Shown here piece after piece: positions 1 to 8,866 of a DNA stretch of 38,152 nt. A program made the translations under genes and the position numbers. How positions within the stretch are numbered: the stretch's first letter is position 1; each line of letters begins with the position of its first letter. The notes under the pieces were generated by a model. The model was not told the DNA's origin, ran no database searches, and worked only from the letters and a program-made list of their open reading frames with translations. Source of the DNA: Mesostigma viride (taxonomy: Eukaryota > Streptophyta > Mesostigmatophyceae > Mesostigmatales > Mesostigmataceae); assembly GCA_009746045.1 (NCBI GenBank), contig RPFO01000605.1:52501-90652 (forward strand), in the 5' to 3' direction.

Positions 1-1084
1 CACCCGCAGCCGGCTTACATTGCCGTCGACCAAATGCCATTGAAAAACGTGCAAATTTATTCCCTCACAAGTCGCAAGCAACTGCGTTTTTGTGAGCGAT
101 TTGTCGGTATGTTACGGCATCCCGAACGGGCTCAACTTCACCTGCCTTTCGGCACCATTGTCTGCTGGGCACATTCTCGGGAAATGTGTGCCCGAGTTCG
201 CGATTGCTACCAATTCTTCTCATGTCATGTCACAACTTGTGACTTGCGATTTGTGACCTCACTGAGTTCAGAGTTGTGACTTGTGAGTTGTGACTGACTT
301 GTTGTGTTTGTGGAGAATTTCACATAATGCTATCATCCTGCCTTGAATGTGAACAAATTTTGTTTGGTGTGCTGGCGGGCTGGTGGCGATTGGCGAACTG
401 GCGATGCCACTAGACACCCTCGACGGTAAGCGCACGAGGAGTTGTGGCCACTCAGGTGACCTGCAACCGTTCAAGGAATCCGATTGGACACGGAGGCCTG
501 ATGACACGTGGAATATTGGAACAAAGGAAATTCCAGCAAAAAACGAAACAGCATGCCAGTATCCCCCCAGGTCAGACGCGATGGACGTTGCATGGAAAAA
601 GGCTCTTCAGTGCAACCCGCGCGCTCAAGCTTCTCAGGTAGGACAGCTCGACCGCGACCGCTCCCCTCGGTGCTCATCCTTGCTTTAGTCTATTGCAAGC
701 TATGGCGACAATGGGGCTGAAATCTGTAGCGATGGCTGCCAGTCATGTTACCCAACCGGCGCCCATTGCGGGGGTTTCGGCACATAGCTGGCGACCAGTG
801 TGCAACCGGCAAAGTTCGTTGTTTGCCTGCCGTCCAGCCCACCCAGCAGTTCTGCCATCATGTTTGAAATGTACGGCATCCTAAAATATTTTAGCCTTTT
901 TTCCTACTTTGAAACGGCGCGGGTGTGCTGCGGACCGATATAGTAGTAGTCGATTTGCGACACTATCGCTCGTGATCTGGGACATTATGCATTTCTGGAC
1001 TTGGTCCCATTAAGGGTAGTTATTGATCTATGTTTCCACATATTATTCCAATTATGGCGTTATCCACATTCACATCTGCCCTAA
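1..1084. other. Unassigned 5' region upstream of TIC20-like gene
   Basis: No protein family is recognisable here on either strand. Positions about 230-300 hold several imperfect copies of TTGTGACTTG. Positions 178-197 hold a short inverted repeat (CTCGGG...CCCGAG). An open frame from 702 begins MATMGLKSVAMAASHV and is rich in Ala, Ser and Arg with few acidic residues, as plastid transit peptides are. It might be a first exon of the downstream TIC20-like gene, but I could not choose a donor that joins it securely. The promoter and transcription start are not identifiable. Confidence 0.4.
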
Positions 1085-1138
1085 TCTTGGGATTCTACCG
1101 TACGCGCGCAATTTCGAATTATTCATCATTGTCAACTC

Positions 1139-1384
1139 GTGTCTGCTTCGTTTGGTGCAGTGTCGCACTGCAGCGCGTTTGGAGGGCGTCTTCTATCCGG
1201 ACCGAGTCCTCTTACTCCAGGTTTGCTTCGACCCGGACGTACTGGCTTACAAAAGCCGGTCAGGCAGACGACGTGCATGGCGAAGAAGGACGATGAGATT
1301 GACATCGCGGACCGGATCATCAGCTCGGTCGTCTACCTGCTGCCTCTCTTCGACGCGCTGCGATATGGGCGGTTTATTTTCCAG
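1139..1384 (+). CDS. TIC20: TIC20-like exon A: probable transit peptide and first membrane helix
   Basis: The frame is open from about 1085. It ends at a CAG/GTAACT donor (exon end 1384, phase 0). From ATG 1277 it reads [15 protein letters not shown] and then the first hydrophobic segment YLLPLFDAL followed by RYGRFIFQ, the N-terminal signature of the TIC20 domain. Sequence upstream of 1277 resembles a transit peptide. Acceptor-like CAGs near 1162-1174 could mark the real 5' edge of the exon, so 1139 is only a nominal start. Confidence 0.75.
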
Positions 1385-4300
1385 GTAACTAGTGAACTGC
1401 AGGATCGTCCCATCTCCCTGTGTATGCACGGTATAGCTGCAACATAATAATGTGTGGGCACTAGAATGCTGGTGTGTGAAGGGGGGGTGGAGGAGTCTAC
1501 AATTACTCATACTCCATGTGTACCTGAACCATGCTAGTCAACTCTCAGAAATATCGTATTTGTTGCTGATGACAATTGTGGCTGGCTGCAGTTCTCGCGG
1601 ACGTTTAGAAACCCCCACGCACTGCCTTGGATGACATGTTCATTGCGGTAGTCCATTTTATATATATGTGGTCTGTGCAGCCCGCCAGCATGGCTGCCTG
1701 GGCCTCCGCCTCTATCACATTATTTATGATCTATCACATTATGTATTATCTATCGCATCGTTATTAGCAATGGTGACGGGAAGGGTGGCTGGGGGGCACG
1801 TTGCTGCCTTGCATTTCCATTGGTTGCTGTCGCAACGAGCTAATTCAAATTTCAATTAATTTGTCATTTCTCTGAGTGGGGCTGTAGGTCTGGTAGGGCC
1901 CCAAACCCTGCTAAGCTACAGAGTCGTGGGTCAACCTGGGTATGCCTTTGAAAATGCAGCCCCTGTAATTTTTTTAATTGCAGTGCGTGCAAAACGCTTG
2001 ACCCTACTCCCTCAATCGTAGATGCACGTGCCTGTTCGTCTTGTTGCTTCCTTTTTTTTTGGTGGCAGAAAGCATCACCCAATTCATATCGCGAATGTGA
2101 TGACAGCAATAAGAGCATATGTTCAACCAAGCCTTGCTGGTCGTCATTGTGCCCATACTGGTCAACCGCACACAAATAGCAACACAAGTGCCAACACAAT
2201 GGTGCACACTCTCACAGAGGTATCGAACGCACATCGTTGGGCGCACATGGAGGGATGCTATTTACTATTTATTTTTGCCGCGCACGCCCCCTTTGGTGTC
2301 GTGTCTGTGGCAGGGATGGGATGGGAATACACTAGCAGACCCCTCTACACATAGCTAGCTATTAGTAGCTACACAACGCATGTTTCTGAGGCAGGGACGG
2401 GAATACCGATGAGGAGACTGGCGCAGGCATGGCGTTACTATACTTAAGTGACCATGGTACCCATGAGACAACCAGCGCAGGCCAGAAGAGGGAATAATTT
2501 CTCCGTCACTCTATCTGCCATCTAGCAGATCCCTCCAAATTTAGCTAGCTATTAGTAGCTGCATTACACATCCCTCTGTCTCTCCATTGCGATCGCAATC
2601 ATTAGTATCATTCCTTCGTTTCCTTCTCATGATATTTTATAATAGTCCTGAATTTATTTTAGTTAATAATAATGTTTACTACCTTTCCTTCACTATGTTT
2701 TGTGTTTTAGGCGTTGGTGGCACTTCACAACTGGTACAAGGTTAGGATAAAATACATTCTGATTATATTAATATTTCTCCCAGTCTCAGTACCCACATGC
2801 TCATTACCCGTCCATCCTCTTGTCATCCTTGTCTGCGACCGAAAATTCTTACCTTAACATTTTCTTACATTCGCTGCCGTGCCACACTTTCTTCCGGCAA
2901 CTGCCACCCTGCAGGAGTTCCCTGACGCCCAAATTATCCTGGCGCCCGTGGAGCCCCTCGCGCGGCTCTACTTTGCCACCCCCTTTGCCAGCCTGGCGGT
3001 CTTCTTCTTCCTCTACTTCCTGGGTAAGTGCGTGGGAATAGGAAGAACATAGGAGCACTCCCGGCGCATACAAACCTTAACATATGCTTCCTCTACTTGC
3101 TGGGTAAGTGCGTGGGAATAGGAAGAACATAGGAGCACTCCCGGCGCATACAAACCTTAGCATTGGCTTCCTCTACTTGCTGGGTAAGTGCGTGGGAATA
3201 GGAAGAACATAGCAGCACTCCCGGCGCATACAAACCTTAGCATTTGCTTCCTCTACTTGCTGGGTAAGTGCGTGGGAATAGGAAGAACATAGGAGCACTC
3301 CCGGCGCATACAAACCTCAACATATGCTCCCTTTACTTCCTGGGTAAGTGCGTGGGAATACATCAGACTTTTATAAAACGTGCATTAAAAGTGTACAGGC
3401 AATTCCATTTTACTCCTGTGCCTCCTGGGTACCAACGTGGGAATAGATAAGACTTGTTTGAATATGCATTAAAAAGTGTACAGACAATGCCAACTTCTCC
3501 CGCTACTTCCTGGGTAGGTTGGGTGCGAATGCATGATGTTTCAATACCTACTGGGTCAAAGGAGTGCTCCTGGAGAAGACAGACAATGCCATTTCCGGTA
3601 CCATTCCAGTACTCCCTCTATTCCGTTTTGTTCCTCTTTCCCCTGGGTATGTGCATGGGATTACAAAAGACTTCTATACATAGTAGGGGGGCTAAAGGTT
3701 ATACAGACTATGCCATTTCATACCAGTACTCCCTGGGTATGCGCATACTCCCTGGGCATACTACTACACGAATATGGGGGTACGGGGGTACTCCCAGTTG
3801 ACAAGCACCATGGCACGTATGCTTCTGCGTCTCGGGTACAAACTTCCCTACTCTGCCCCGCCCTTGATGTTTACTCTGGCAATGTTCATGCTGGCAATGT
3901 TCATGCTGGCAATGGGTTGGCATGCACGCTCGCCAGCTTTCATGCTGGCAAATGTATCTGTTTGCCAGCTTGCCCGCTGTTTGTCCCCATACCTCCTGGG
4001 TACGATGAAATTGTATGATGCCTCCCTCCCTCCCTCCCTCCCTCCCTCCCTCCCTCCCTCCCTCCCTCCCTCCCTCCCTCCCTCCCTCCCTCCCTCCCTC
4101 CCTCCCTCCTCCCTCCCTCCCTCCCTCCTCCCTCCCTCCCTCCTCCTCCCTCCCTCCCCCTCCCTCCCTCCCTCCTCCTCCCTCCCTCCCTCCCTCCCTC
4201 CCTCCCTCCCTCCCGCCCTCCGCCCTCCCGCCCTCCGCCCTCCCGCTCCCGCCCTCGCCCTCCCGCCCTCCCGCCCTCCCGCCCTCCGCCCTCCCTCCCT

Positions 4301-7300
4301 CCCGCCCTCCCTCCCTCCCTCCCTCCCTCCCTCCCTCCCTCCCTCCCTCCCTCCCTCCCTCCCTCCTCCCTCCCTCCCCTCCCTCCCTCCCTCCCTCCTC
4401 CCTCCCTCCCTCCCTCCCTCCCTCCCTCCCTCCCTCCCGCCCTCCCTCCTCCCGCCCGCCGCCCGCCCTCCCTCCTCCCTCCCTCCCTCCTCCCTCCCTC
4501 CCTCCCTCCCTCCTCCCTCCCTCCCTCCCTCCTCCCTCCCTCCCTCCCTCCTCCCTCCCTCCCTCCCTCCCTCCCTCCCTCCCTCCCTCCCTCCCTCCCT
4601 CCCTCCCTCCCTCCCTCCTCCCTCCCTCCCTCCCTCCCTCCCTCCCTCCCTCCCTCCCTCCCTCCCGCCTCCGCCCTCCCGCCTCCCGCCCTCCCGCCCT
4701 CCCCCCCCTCCCTCCTCCGCCCTCGCCCTCCCCCCTCCGCCCTCCCGCCCTCCCTCCCTCCCGCCCGCCCTCCCGCCCTCCCTCCCGCCCCGCCCGCCCG
4801 CCCGCCCGCCCGCCCGCCCGCCCGCCCGCCCGCCGCCGCCCGCCCGCCCGCCCGCCCGCCCGCCGCCCCGCCCGCCCGCCCGCCCGCCCGCCCGCCCGCG
4901 CCCGCGCCGCCCGCCCGCCGCCCGCCCGCCCGCCCGCCCGCCCGCCCGCCGCCCGCCTGCCCGCCGCCGCCGCCCGCCGCCCGCCCGCCCTCCCGCCCTC
5001 CCGCCCTCCCGCCCTCCCGCCCTCCCGCCCTCCCGCCCTCCCGCCCTCCCGCCCTCCCGCCCTCGCCCTCCCGCCCTCCCCCCCTCCCGCCTCCCGCCCT
5101 CCGCCCTCCCGCCCTCCCGCCCTCCCGCCCTCCCGCCCTCCCCCTCCCCCCCTCCCCCCTCCCCCCTCCCCCCCTCCCTCCCTCCCTCCCTCCCTCCCTC
5201 CCTCCCTCCGCCTCCCGCCCGCCCGCCCGCCCTCCCTCCCTCCCTCCCTCCCTCCCTCCCTCCCTCCTCCCTCCCTCCCTCCCTCCCTCCCTCCCTCCCT
5301 CCCTCCCTCCTCCCTCCCTCCCTCCCCCCCTCCCTCCCTACCTACCTACCCCCCCTGCTAAGTCGTGCGTCCCTGCCCCCCGTGCGCTCCCCCCGTGTGT
5401 TCTCCCTTTGTGTGTGCCCTTTGACGTGTGCGCTACCAGTCGTCATGAACCAGAAGTACACGCGCTTCGTGCGCTTCAACACGCAGCAGGCCATCCTGCT
5501 CGACATCCTGCTCATGTGAGTGGAGAGCCCATGACATCAAGTAGACAATGGATCACAGATCATTAACGCACAGCCACGTATTCAAGCCTGCTCGACATCC
5601 TGTTCATGGGAGTGGTGTGATAGGCCGTGGCGTCGAATGGACACTAGGTCATAGATTAATAACGCACGATTGTGTATTCAACCCTTCTGGACATCCTGTT
5701 CATGGGAGTGTTGTAATAGGCCGTGGCGTCGAATGGACACTAGGTCATAGATTAATAACGCACAATTGTGTATTCAACCCTTCTCGACATCCTGTTCATG
5801 GGAGCGTTGACGGGATGGGCTTGTTGGTACATTCTGCTGCATTGGGTCGACAAGATAGATGGACAGAAACATTGTCGATCGAACGATTCATACGACACGA
5901 CACAACACAACACAACACAACACAACACAACACAACACAACACAACACAACACAACACAACACAACACAACACAACACAACACAACACAACACAACACAA
6001 CACAACACAACACAACACAACACAACACAACACAACACAACACGATACGATTAGATGCAATACGGATACGTAAGTGTTATAGAACTATGTTTCTTGACCA
6101 CGTCGGATTCGCTGTGCGACTGTCTACCTGCTTGTTTGGGTTTATTTTTCTTTCTTTTGCTTGATCGATTGCTTGATGCTCTTGCTTGAATGATTCCTTG
6201 AGTACTTGATTGATTGGTTGGCTCAGTGACCAGTTCATGACCTCTTGCTCGTCCATGATCGCATGTGTGTGTTGAATGGGGGGGGGCCTTGCTGCGGTGG
6301 TGGTGACGGGAAATTTGCTCTGGGGCCATCCAGCGTGCCGGGAATTGTCGAGTCCGCGTTCAAGCCAGGTGGCGAGGGCTTGGGCCTCCAGGTAAGGCAT
6401 AACCGGCAACCCCCAAATATACCGCAAGGGGGTGTGAGGACCGTGGTGGGCTACGTAGTGGGTTCACCCGCAGCGCTGTGTGGACTGTATGGGGTTATGA
6501 GGCGCGTGGCAGGTAGTGGGGAAGGTGCAGGTAGATGCGAATGAGGTTTGGCCCACGCGTTGGATTCCGACAAGCGCGCTGGCACACGACTAGGGGGATG
6601 GTCGATGTGGCACAGGCGTAGGAGTGATGTGGGCGTTGGCGCAGGTGGGTAGGAGGGGGGAGACATTTGGCAAGCAGTGGCAGCAGTGGAAACAGCTATT
6701 AAAATAGAAATTTGGAAGAAGAGCAGTCAGGAGAGGTATATATTATGCGTCAGCGTAAGGCAGTTCTGCCTTACGCTGTGTTGGCTTTCTGCCCACTTGT
6801 GCATGGGCTTCTGGCCGACGCACGCATCCAGCATGCCTGCCAGACGGTGGCGTTGCTCAATCAGATAGTGATGTATGCACCCCGTCATGAAGAATGTTCT
6901 TGTCCTACTGATGTACAGCATCCATCCAAACACAGTAGTTTTTTAGCATCAGCAATTGAAGTGCCTCGCTGTTGGGTTGCTTCTGCCGACCCCTCCCATG
7001 ACACGCCACGCGCCGTCTTTTCTGGCACGCTCGTCACTCTAGCTGGGTAGCGCGTTTTTACAGCGTCCTTTCCGGGCAAACCCGTCACAATGTTTTAGTG
7101 GCACAGTAACCTGTGCGCCCCCCCCCAGCTGTACTTGTTAAGTCCATTTTACTCGTCTTAACTGACAGTTTCCTTATTCTTTTCCACTTATTCTGACTTT
7201 TTTTTGGCTGACGGCAACTGATCACCTGCTTGCCTTTTGTTACCCGCTGGCCTCTTGTATCCCACCCTTTTTTCCCGCGCAGCTGCACAGATGTGCCCGT

Positions 7301-7492
7301 CGACTCATTACAGCTGTACATCCCCTCGGAGAACTTGTCAACTCATCGCCTACTTGCTTCCTTTCCTCCCTTTCTGTGTAACCCCTTTTGTGCCTCTTGC
7401 CCCCCCAGCTGTACATCAGCTTTGAGAACACGGTCTTCCTCTTCATCCTCGTCAGCTTCTTCTACGCGTGCTTCGAAAACCTGAGGGGGCAG
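1139..7492 (+). CDS. TIC20: TIC20-like chloroplast inner-envelope translocon protein (multi-exon gene)
   Basis: TIC20 is a small polytopic protein of the chloroplast inner envelope, part of the TIC machinery that imports nuclear-encoded preproteins; cyanobacterial and plastid Ycf60 are relatives. Five exons join in phase: up to 1384 (phase 0), 2915-3023 (ends phase 1), 5440-5515 (ends phase 2), 6334-6391 and 7409-7492. The joined frame contains, in order, [84 protein letters not shown] and [17 protein letters not shown]. These follow the family's usual order of hydrophobic helices with the conserved RFVRFN-AxxLDxLL block. Before Met at 1277 the frame is open and rich in Ser, Gly, Arg and Pro ([15 protein letters not shown]), a likely transit peptide, but no in-frame ATG exists above 1277, so the true start is probably on an upstream exon. 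The C-terminus is uncertain (8789-8866). Exons total only about 430 bp; the introns are repeat-filled. Family identity is solid; exact ends are not. Confidence 0.85.
2915..3023 (+). CDS. TIC20: TIC20-like exon B
   Basis: The acceptor is CTGCAG/GAG and the donor is TGG/GTAAGT at 3024. It encodes 36 complete codons plus one base: [20 protein letters not shown], then a hydrophobic run rich in Phe (AVFFFLYFL). Joined directly to exon A it gives ...FIFQ-EFPDAQ..., matching the spacing in other TIC20 proteins. The last 15 bases of the exon and its donor are the first unit of an 80-bp tandem array. Confidence 0.85.
3009..4010 (+). repeat. 80-bp tandem repeat made of exon B end plus splice donor, decaying downstream
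   Basis: The unit starts with the exon B 3' end (TCCTCTACTTSCTG), then GGTAAGTGCGTGGGAATA, then about 45 bp of intron. Donors recur at 3024, 3104, 3184, 3264 and 3344, exactly 80 bp apart. Four units are almost identical. Further copies keep only the core CTACTTCCTGGGTA and neighbouring words such as GTGGGAATA, and can be followed, ever more degraded, to about 4000 (for example near 3427, 3509, 3645 and 3732). The gradient suggests repeated duplication with the youngest copies next to the exon. Confidence 0.9.
4018..5350 (+). repeat. 1.3-kb CCCT/CCCG polypyrimidine-rich simple repeat in a TIC20 intron
   Basis: A (CCCT)n tract is interrupted by CCT slips. It changes toward CCCG and mixed CCCGCCCT units around 4675-5130, with nearly pure (CCCG)n at 4790-4960, and returns to CCCT until about 5340. 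The plus (sense) strand is pyrimidine-rich; the minus strand is a run of G-triplets. It lies wholly inside the intron between exons B and C. Long open frames through it code only Pro/Ser/Leu/Arg repeats and are not genes. Confidence 0.95.
5440..5515 (+). CDS. TIC20: TIC20-like exon C (RFVRFN signature)
   Basis: The acceptor is ACCAG/TCG and the donor CTCAT/GTGAGT at 5516. It encodes [18 protein letters not shown] followed by ILLDILL, the most conserved block of TIC20. Phase 1 entry completes a Val codon with the G from exon B. Phase 2 exit is completed by C from exon D to give Ile. Confidence 0.9.
5499..5812 (+). repeat. About 96-bp tandem repeat of exon C end plus (mutated) donor
   Basis: The exon end and donor (CTCGACATCCTGCTCATG then TGAGTG) at 5499-5521 recur near 5591, 5686 and 5783. 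Copies 2-4 read CATCCTGTTCATGGGAGYG, so the donor GT has become GG and cannot splice. Between copies are near-identical segments with the words GGCCGTGGCGTCGAATGGA and AGATTAATAACGCAC. Confidence 0.9.
5896..6043 (+). repeat. (CACAA)n microsatellite
   Basis: About 29-30 almost perfect CACAA units, flanked by slightly altered copies (CGACA, CGATA). It sits in the intron between exons C and D. Open frames over it (Thr-Gln-His-Asn or Cys-Val-Val-Leu repeats) are by-products. Confidence 0.95.
6334..6391 (+). CDS. TIC20: TIC20-like exon D
   Basis: The acceptor is ATCCAG/C and the donor CTCCAG/GTAAGG. With the AT carried from exon C the first codon is Ile, giving ...[26 protein letters not shown]. 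That matches the segment in TIC20 proteins where a helix is followed by a Gly-rich turn before the last helix. Exit phase is 0. Confidence 0.8.
6392..7408 (+). other. Intron between TIC20-like exons D and E
   Basis: No coding family is recognised. The AT content and word use are ordinary, apart from a G-rich stretch at 6590-6660 and a small inverted repeat at 6749-6778 (CGTAAGGCAGTTCTGCCTTACG). The downstream end carries acceptor copies described separately. Confidence 0.5.
7114..7420 (+). repeat. Repeated acceptor plus exon E start
   Basis: The acceptor and exon start CAGCTGTAC occur at 7126-7134, 7311-7319 and 7406-7414 (real site, exon base 7409). The first and third copies share a preceding C-run and an upstream GTAACC word. 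The second continues CATCCCCTCGGAGAAC, resembling the true exon's CATCAGCTTTGAGAAC. These look like degenerate duplicates of the intron/exon junction. Confidence 0.6.
7409..7492 (+). CDS. TIC20: TIC20-like exon E (last recognisable membrane helix)
   Basis: The acceptor is CCCCCCAG/CTG and the donor GGGCAG/GTGAGG. It codes 28 residues: [18 protein letters not shown] then [10 protein letters not shown], matching the final helix of TIC20 (NTVFLFLLVxFxY...G). In phase with exon D. The family normally has another 15-25 residues after this point. Confidence 0.85.
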
Positions 7493-7694
7493 GTGAGGGG
7501 AACGTCAACTACCAGCGGCACTGTGATGACCATCGCATCCGCTACCAGTATAAGAGTATGCGAGTTGTATCGGGGGTTTTTTGTGCTTAAAGAACCTGAG
7601 GGGGCAGGTGAGGGGAATGTGTACTACAAGTAGTACCTCTCAATAGAAGTTATTCAAACTTATGGTAGTAGTATCATGGCCACTAGCCAGGTGG

Positions 7695-8350
7695 GCGAGA
7701 AGGGTGCCGTGCTATCACCATGTTCTCCATCATAGTGTTAGGGAAAAAGGGTGCCGTGCTATCACCATGTTCTCCATCATAGTGTTAGGGAAAAAGGGTG
7801 CCGTGCTATCACCATGTTCTCCATCATAGTGTTAGGGGAGAAGGGTGCCGTGCTATCACCATGTTCTCCATCATAGTGTTAGGGAAAAAGGGTGCCGTGC
7901 TATCACCATGTTCTCCATCATAGTGTTAGGGGAGAAGGGTGCCGTGCTATCACCATGTTCTCCATCATAGTGTTAGGGAAAAAGGGTGCCGTGCTATCAC
8001 CATGTTCTCCATCATAGTGTTAGGGGAGAAGGGTGCCGTGCTATCGCCATGTTCTCCATCATAGTGTTAGGGGAGAAGGGTGCCGTGCTATCACCATGTT
8101 CTCCATCATAGTGTTAGGGAAAAAGGGTGCCGTGCTATCACCATGTTCTCCATCATAGTGTTAGGGAAAAAGGGTGCCGTGCTATCACCATGTTCTCCAT
8201 CATAGTGTTAGGGGAGAAGGGTGCCGTGCTATCACCATGTTCTCCATCATAGTGTTAGGGGAGAAGGGTGCCGTGCTATCACCATGTTCTCCATCATAGT
8301 GTTAGGGAAAAAGGGTGCCGTGCTATCACCATGTTCTCCATCATAGTGTT
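7695..8350 (+). repeat. 47-bp minisatellite, about 14 copies, two variants
   Basis: The unit carries GGGTGCCGTGCTATCACCAT then GTTCTCCATCATAGTGTTA. Copies differ mainly at the junction, which is either GGGAAAAAG or GGGGAGAAG. The two types alternate irregularly; one copy has CGCC for CACC. The array is otherwise nearly uniform, so it expanded recently. It lies downstream of exon E. Confidence 0.95.
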
Positions 8351-8526
8351 AAGTACCCCTATCTATTCTACATCCAACATGGGAAACTTGTACGGGTGCG
8401 CGGAGACACTGCGGGGACCCTTGAAAGAATGTTAATCACTTGTAACTTTAAAGAATGTATTTCCATCAGGCGGGTGAACCGTGTAGTGGTGTCACGTCAG
8501 GCCAGGTCAGTAACGATGGCGGCTTG

Positions 8527-8622
8527 GTATCACCATCGTGCCCATCCGGTGTACCGCTATCATCTCTATCGGATGTACCGCTATCATCCCTATCCGATGT
8601 ACCACTATCATCTCTATAACTG
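8527..8622 (+). repeat. 24-bp tandem repeat, three copies plus a degenerate one
   Basis: Units start at 8551, 8575 and 8599 with GTACCGCTATCATCTCTATC and minor changes (CCC for TCT, CCACT for CCGCT). A weaker copy precedes them from about 8527. Confidence 0.85.
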
Positions 8623-8788
8623 CCCCATCTTCGCCATTGCATCCGCTACCACTACGCGAGTACGTGACTAGTATCCGCTTTTTCGTGTGCTTTGAGATGC
8701 TGAGGGAAGGCGAGTCAGTGAGTGCACTGTAGGAACTACTTGGACTGGTATCATCACAGCTGCTATCATAAACATTTATTCCCAATAG

Positions 8789-8866
8789 GCGCTGAAGCCA
8801 AGGTCCATTGGAGTGCCTTCCTACCAGAGAAGCAAGTTTATTACAATAAGTGTGTGCAGGCTTTAA
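8789..8866 (+). CDS. TIC20: Possible last exon of the TIC20-like gene
   Basis: An acceptor-like TTCCCAATAG precedes 8789. In the phase required by exon E the frame reads ALKPRSIGVPSYQRSKF and stops at 8866. A KPxxI-x-x-x-S pattern loosely resembles the short tail after the last TIC20 helix. Nothing else downstream fits better, but similarity is weak and the intron would be about 1.3 kb and full of minisatellite. Confidence 0.3.
   Translation, partial: ALKPRSIGVPSYQRSKFITISVCRL

Larger units (their letters stand above)
7471..8715 (+). repeat. Duplicated exon E end plus donor in the following intron
   Basis: AACCTGAGGGGGCAGGTGAG occurs at 7479-7498 (real junction) and, shifted by 115 bp, ending with a GT at 7608. 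A much older copy near 8633-8715 keeps CATCCGCTACCA, the GTGTGCTT word and CTGAGGGAAGGCGAG. A 47-bp minisatellite has grown between copies 2 and 3. Confidence 0.7.

Noticed and set aside
2711-2740. Possible micro-exon [10 protein letters not shown] between TIC20 exons A and B
   Set aside because: It has AG and GT borders and fits phase, but exon A joined directly to exon B already gives normal TIC20 spacing; an extra ten residues there would be unusual.
3774-5519. Long plus-strand open frame of 581 codons rich in Pro/Ser/Leu
   Set aside because: It is a read-through of the CCCT/CCCG intron tract and overlaps TIC20 exon C in its proper frame only by chance; no independent coding signal.
5752-6164. 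Thr-Gln-His-Asn or Cys-Val-Val-Leu repeat proteins
   Set aside because: Translations of the (CACAA)n intron microsatellite.
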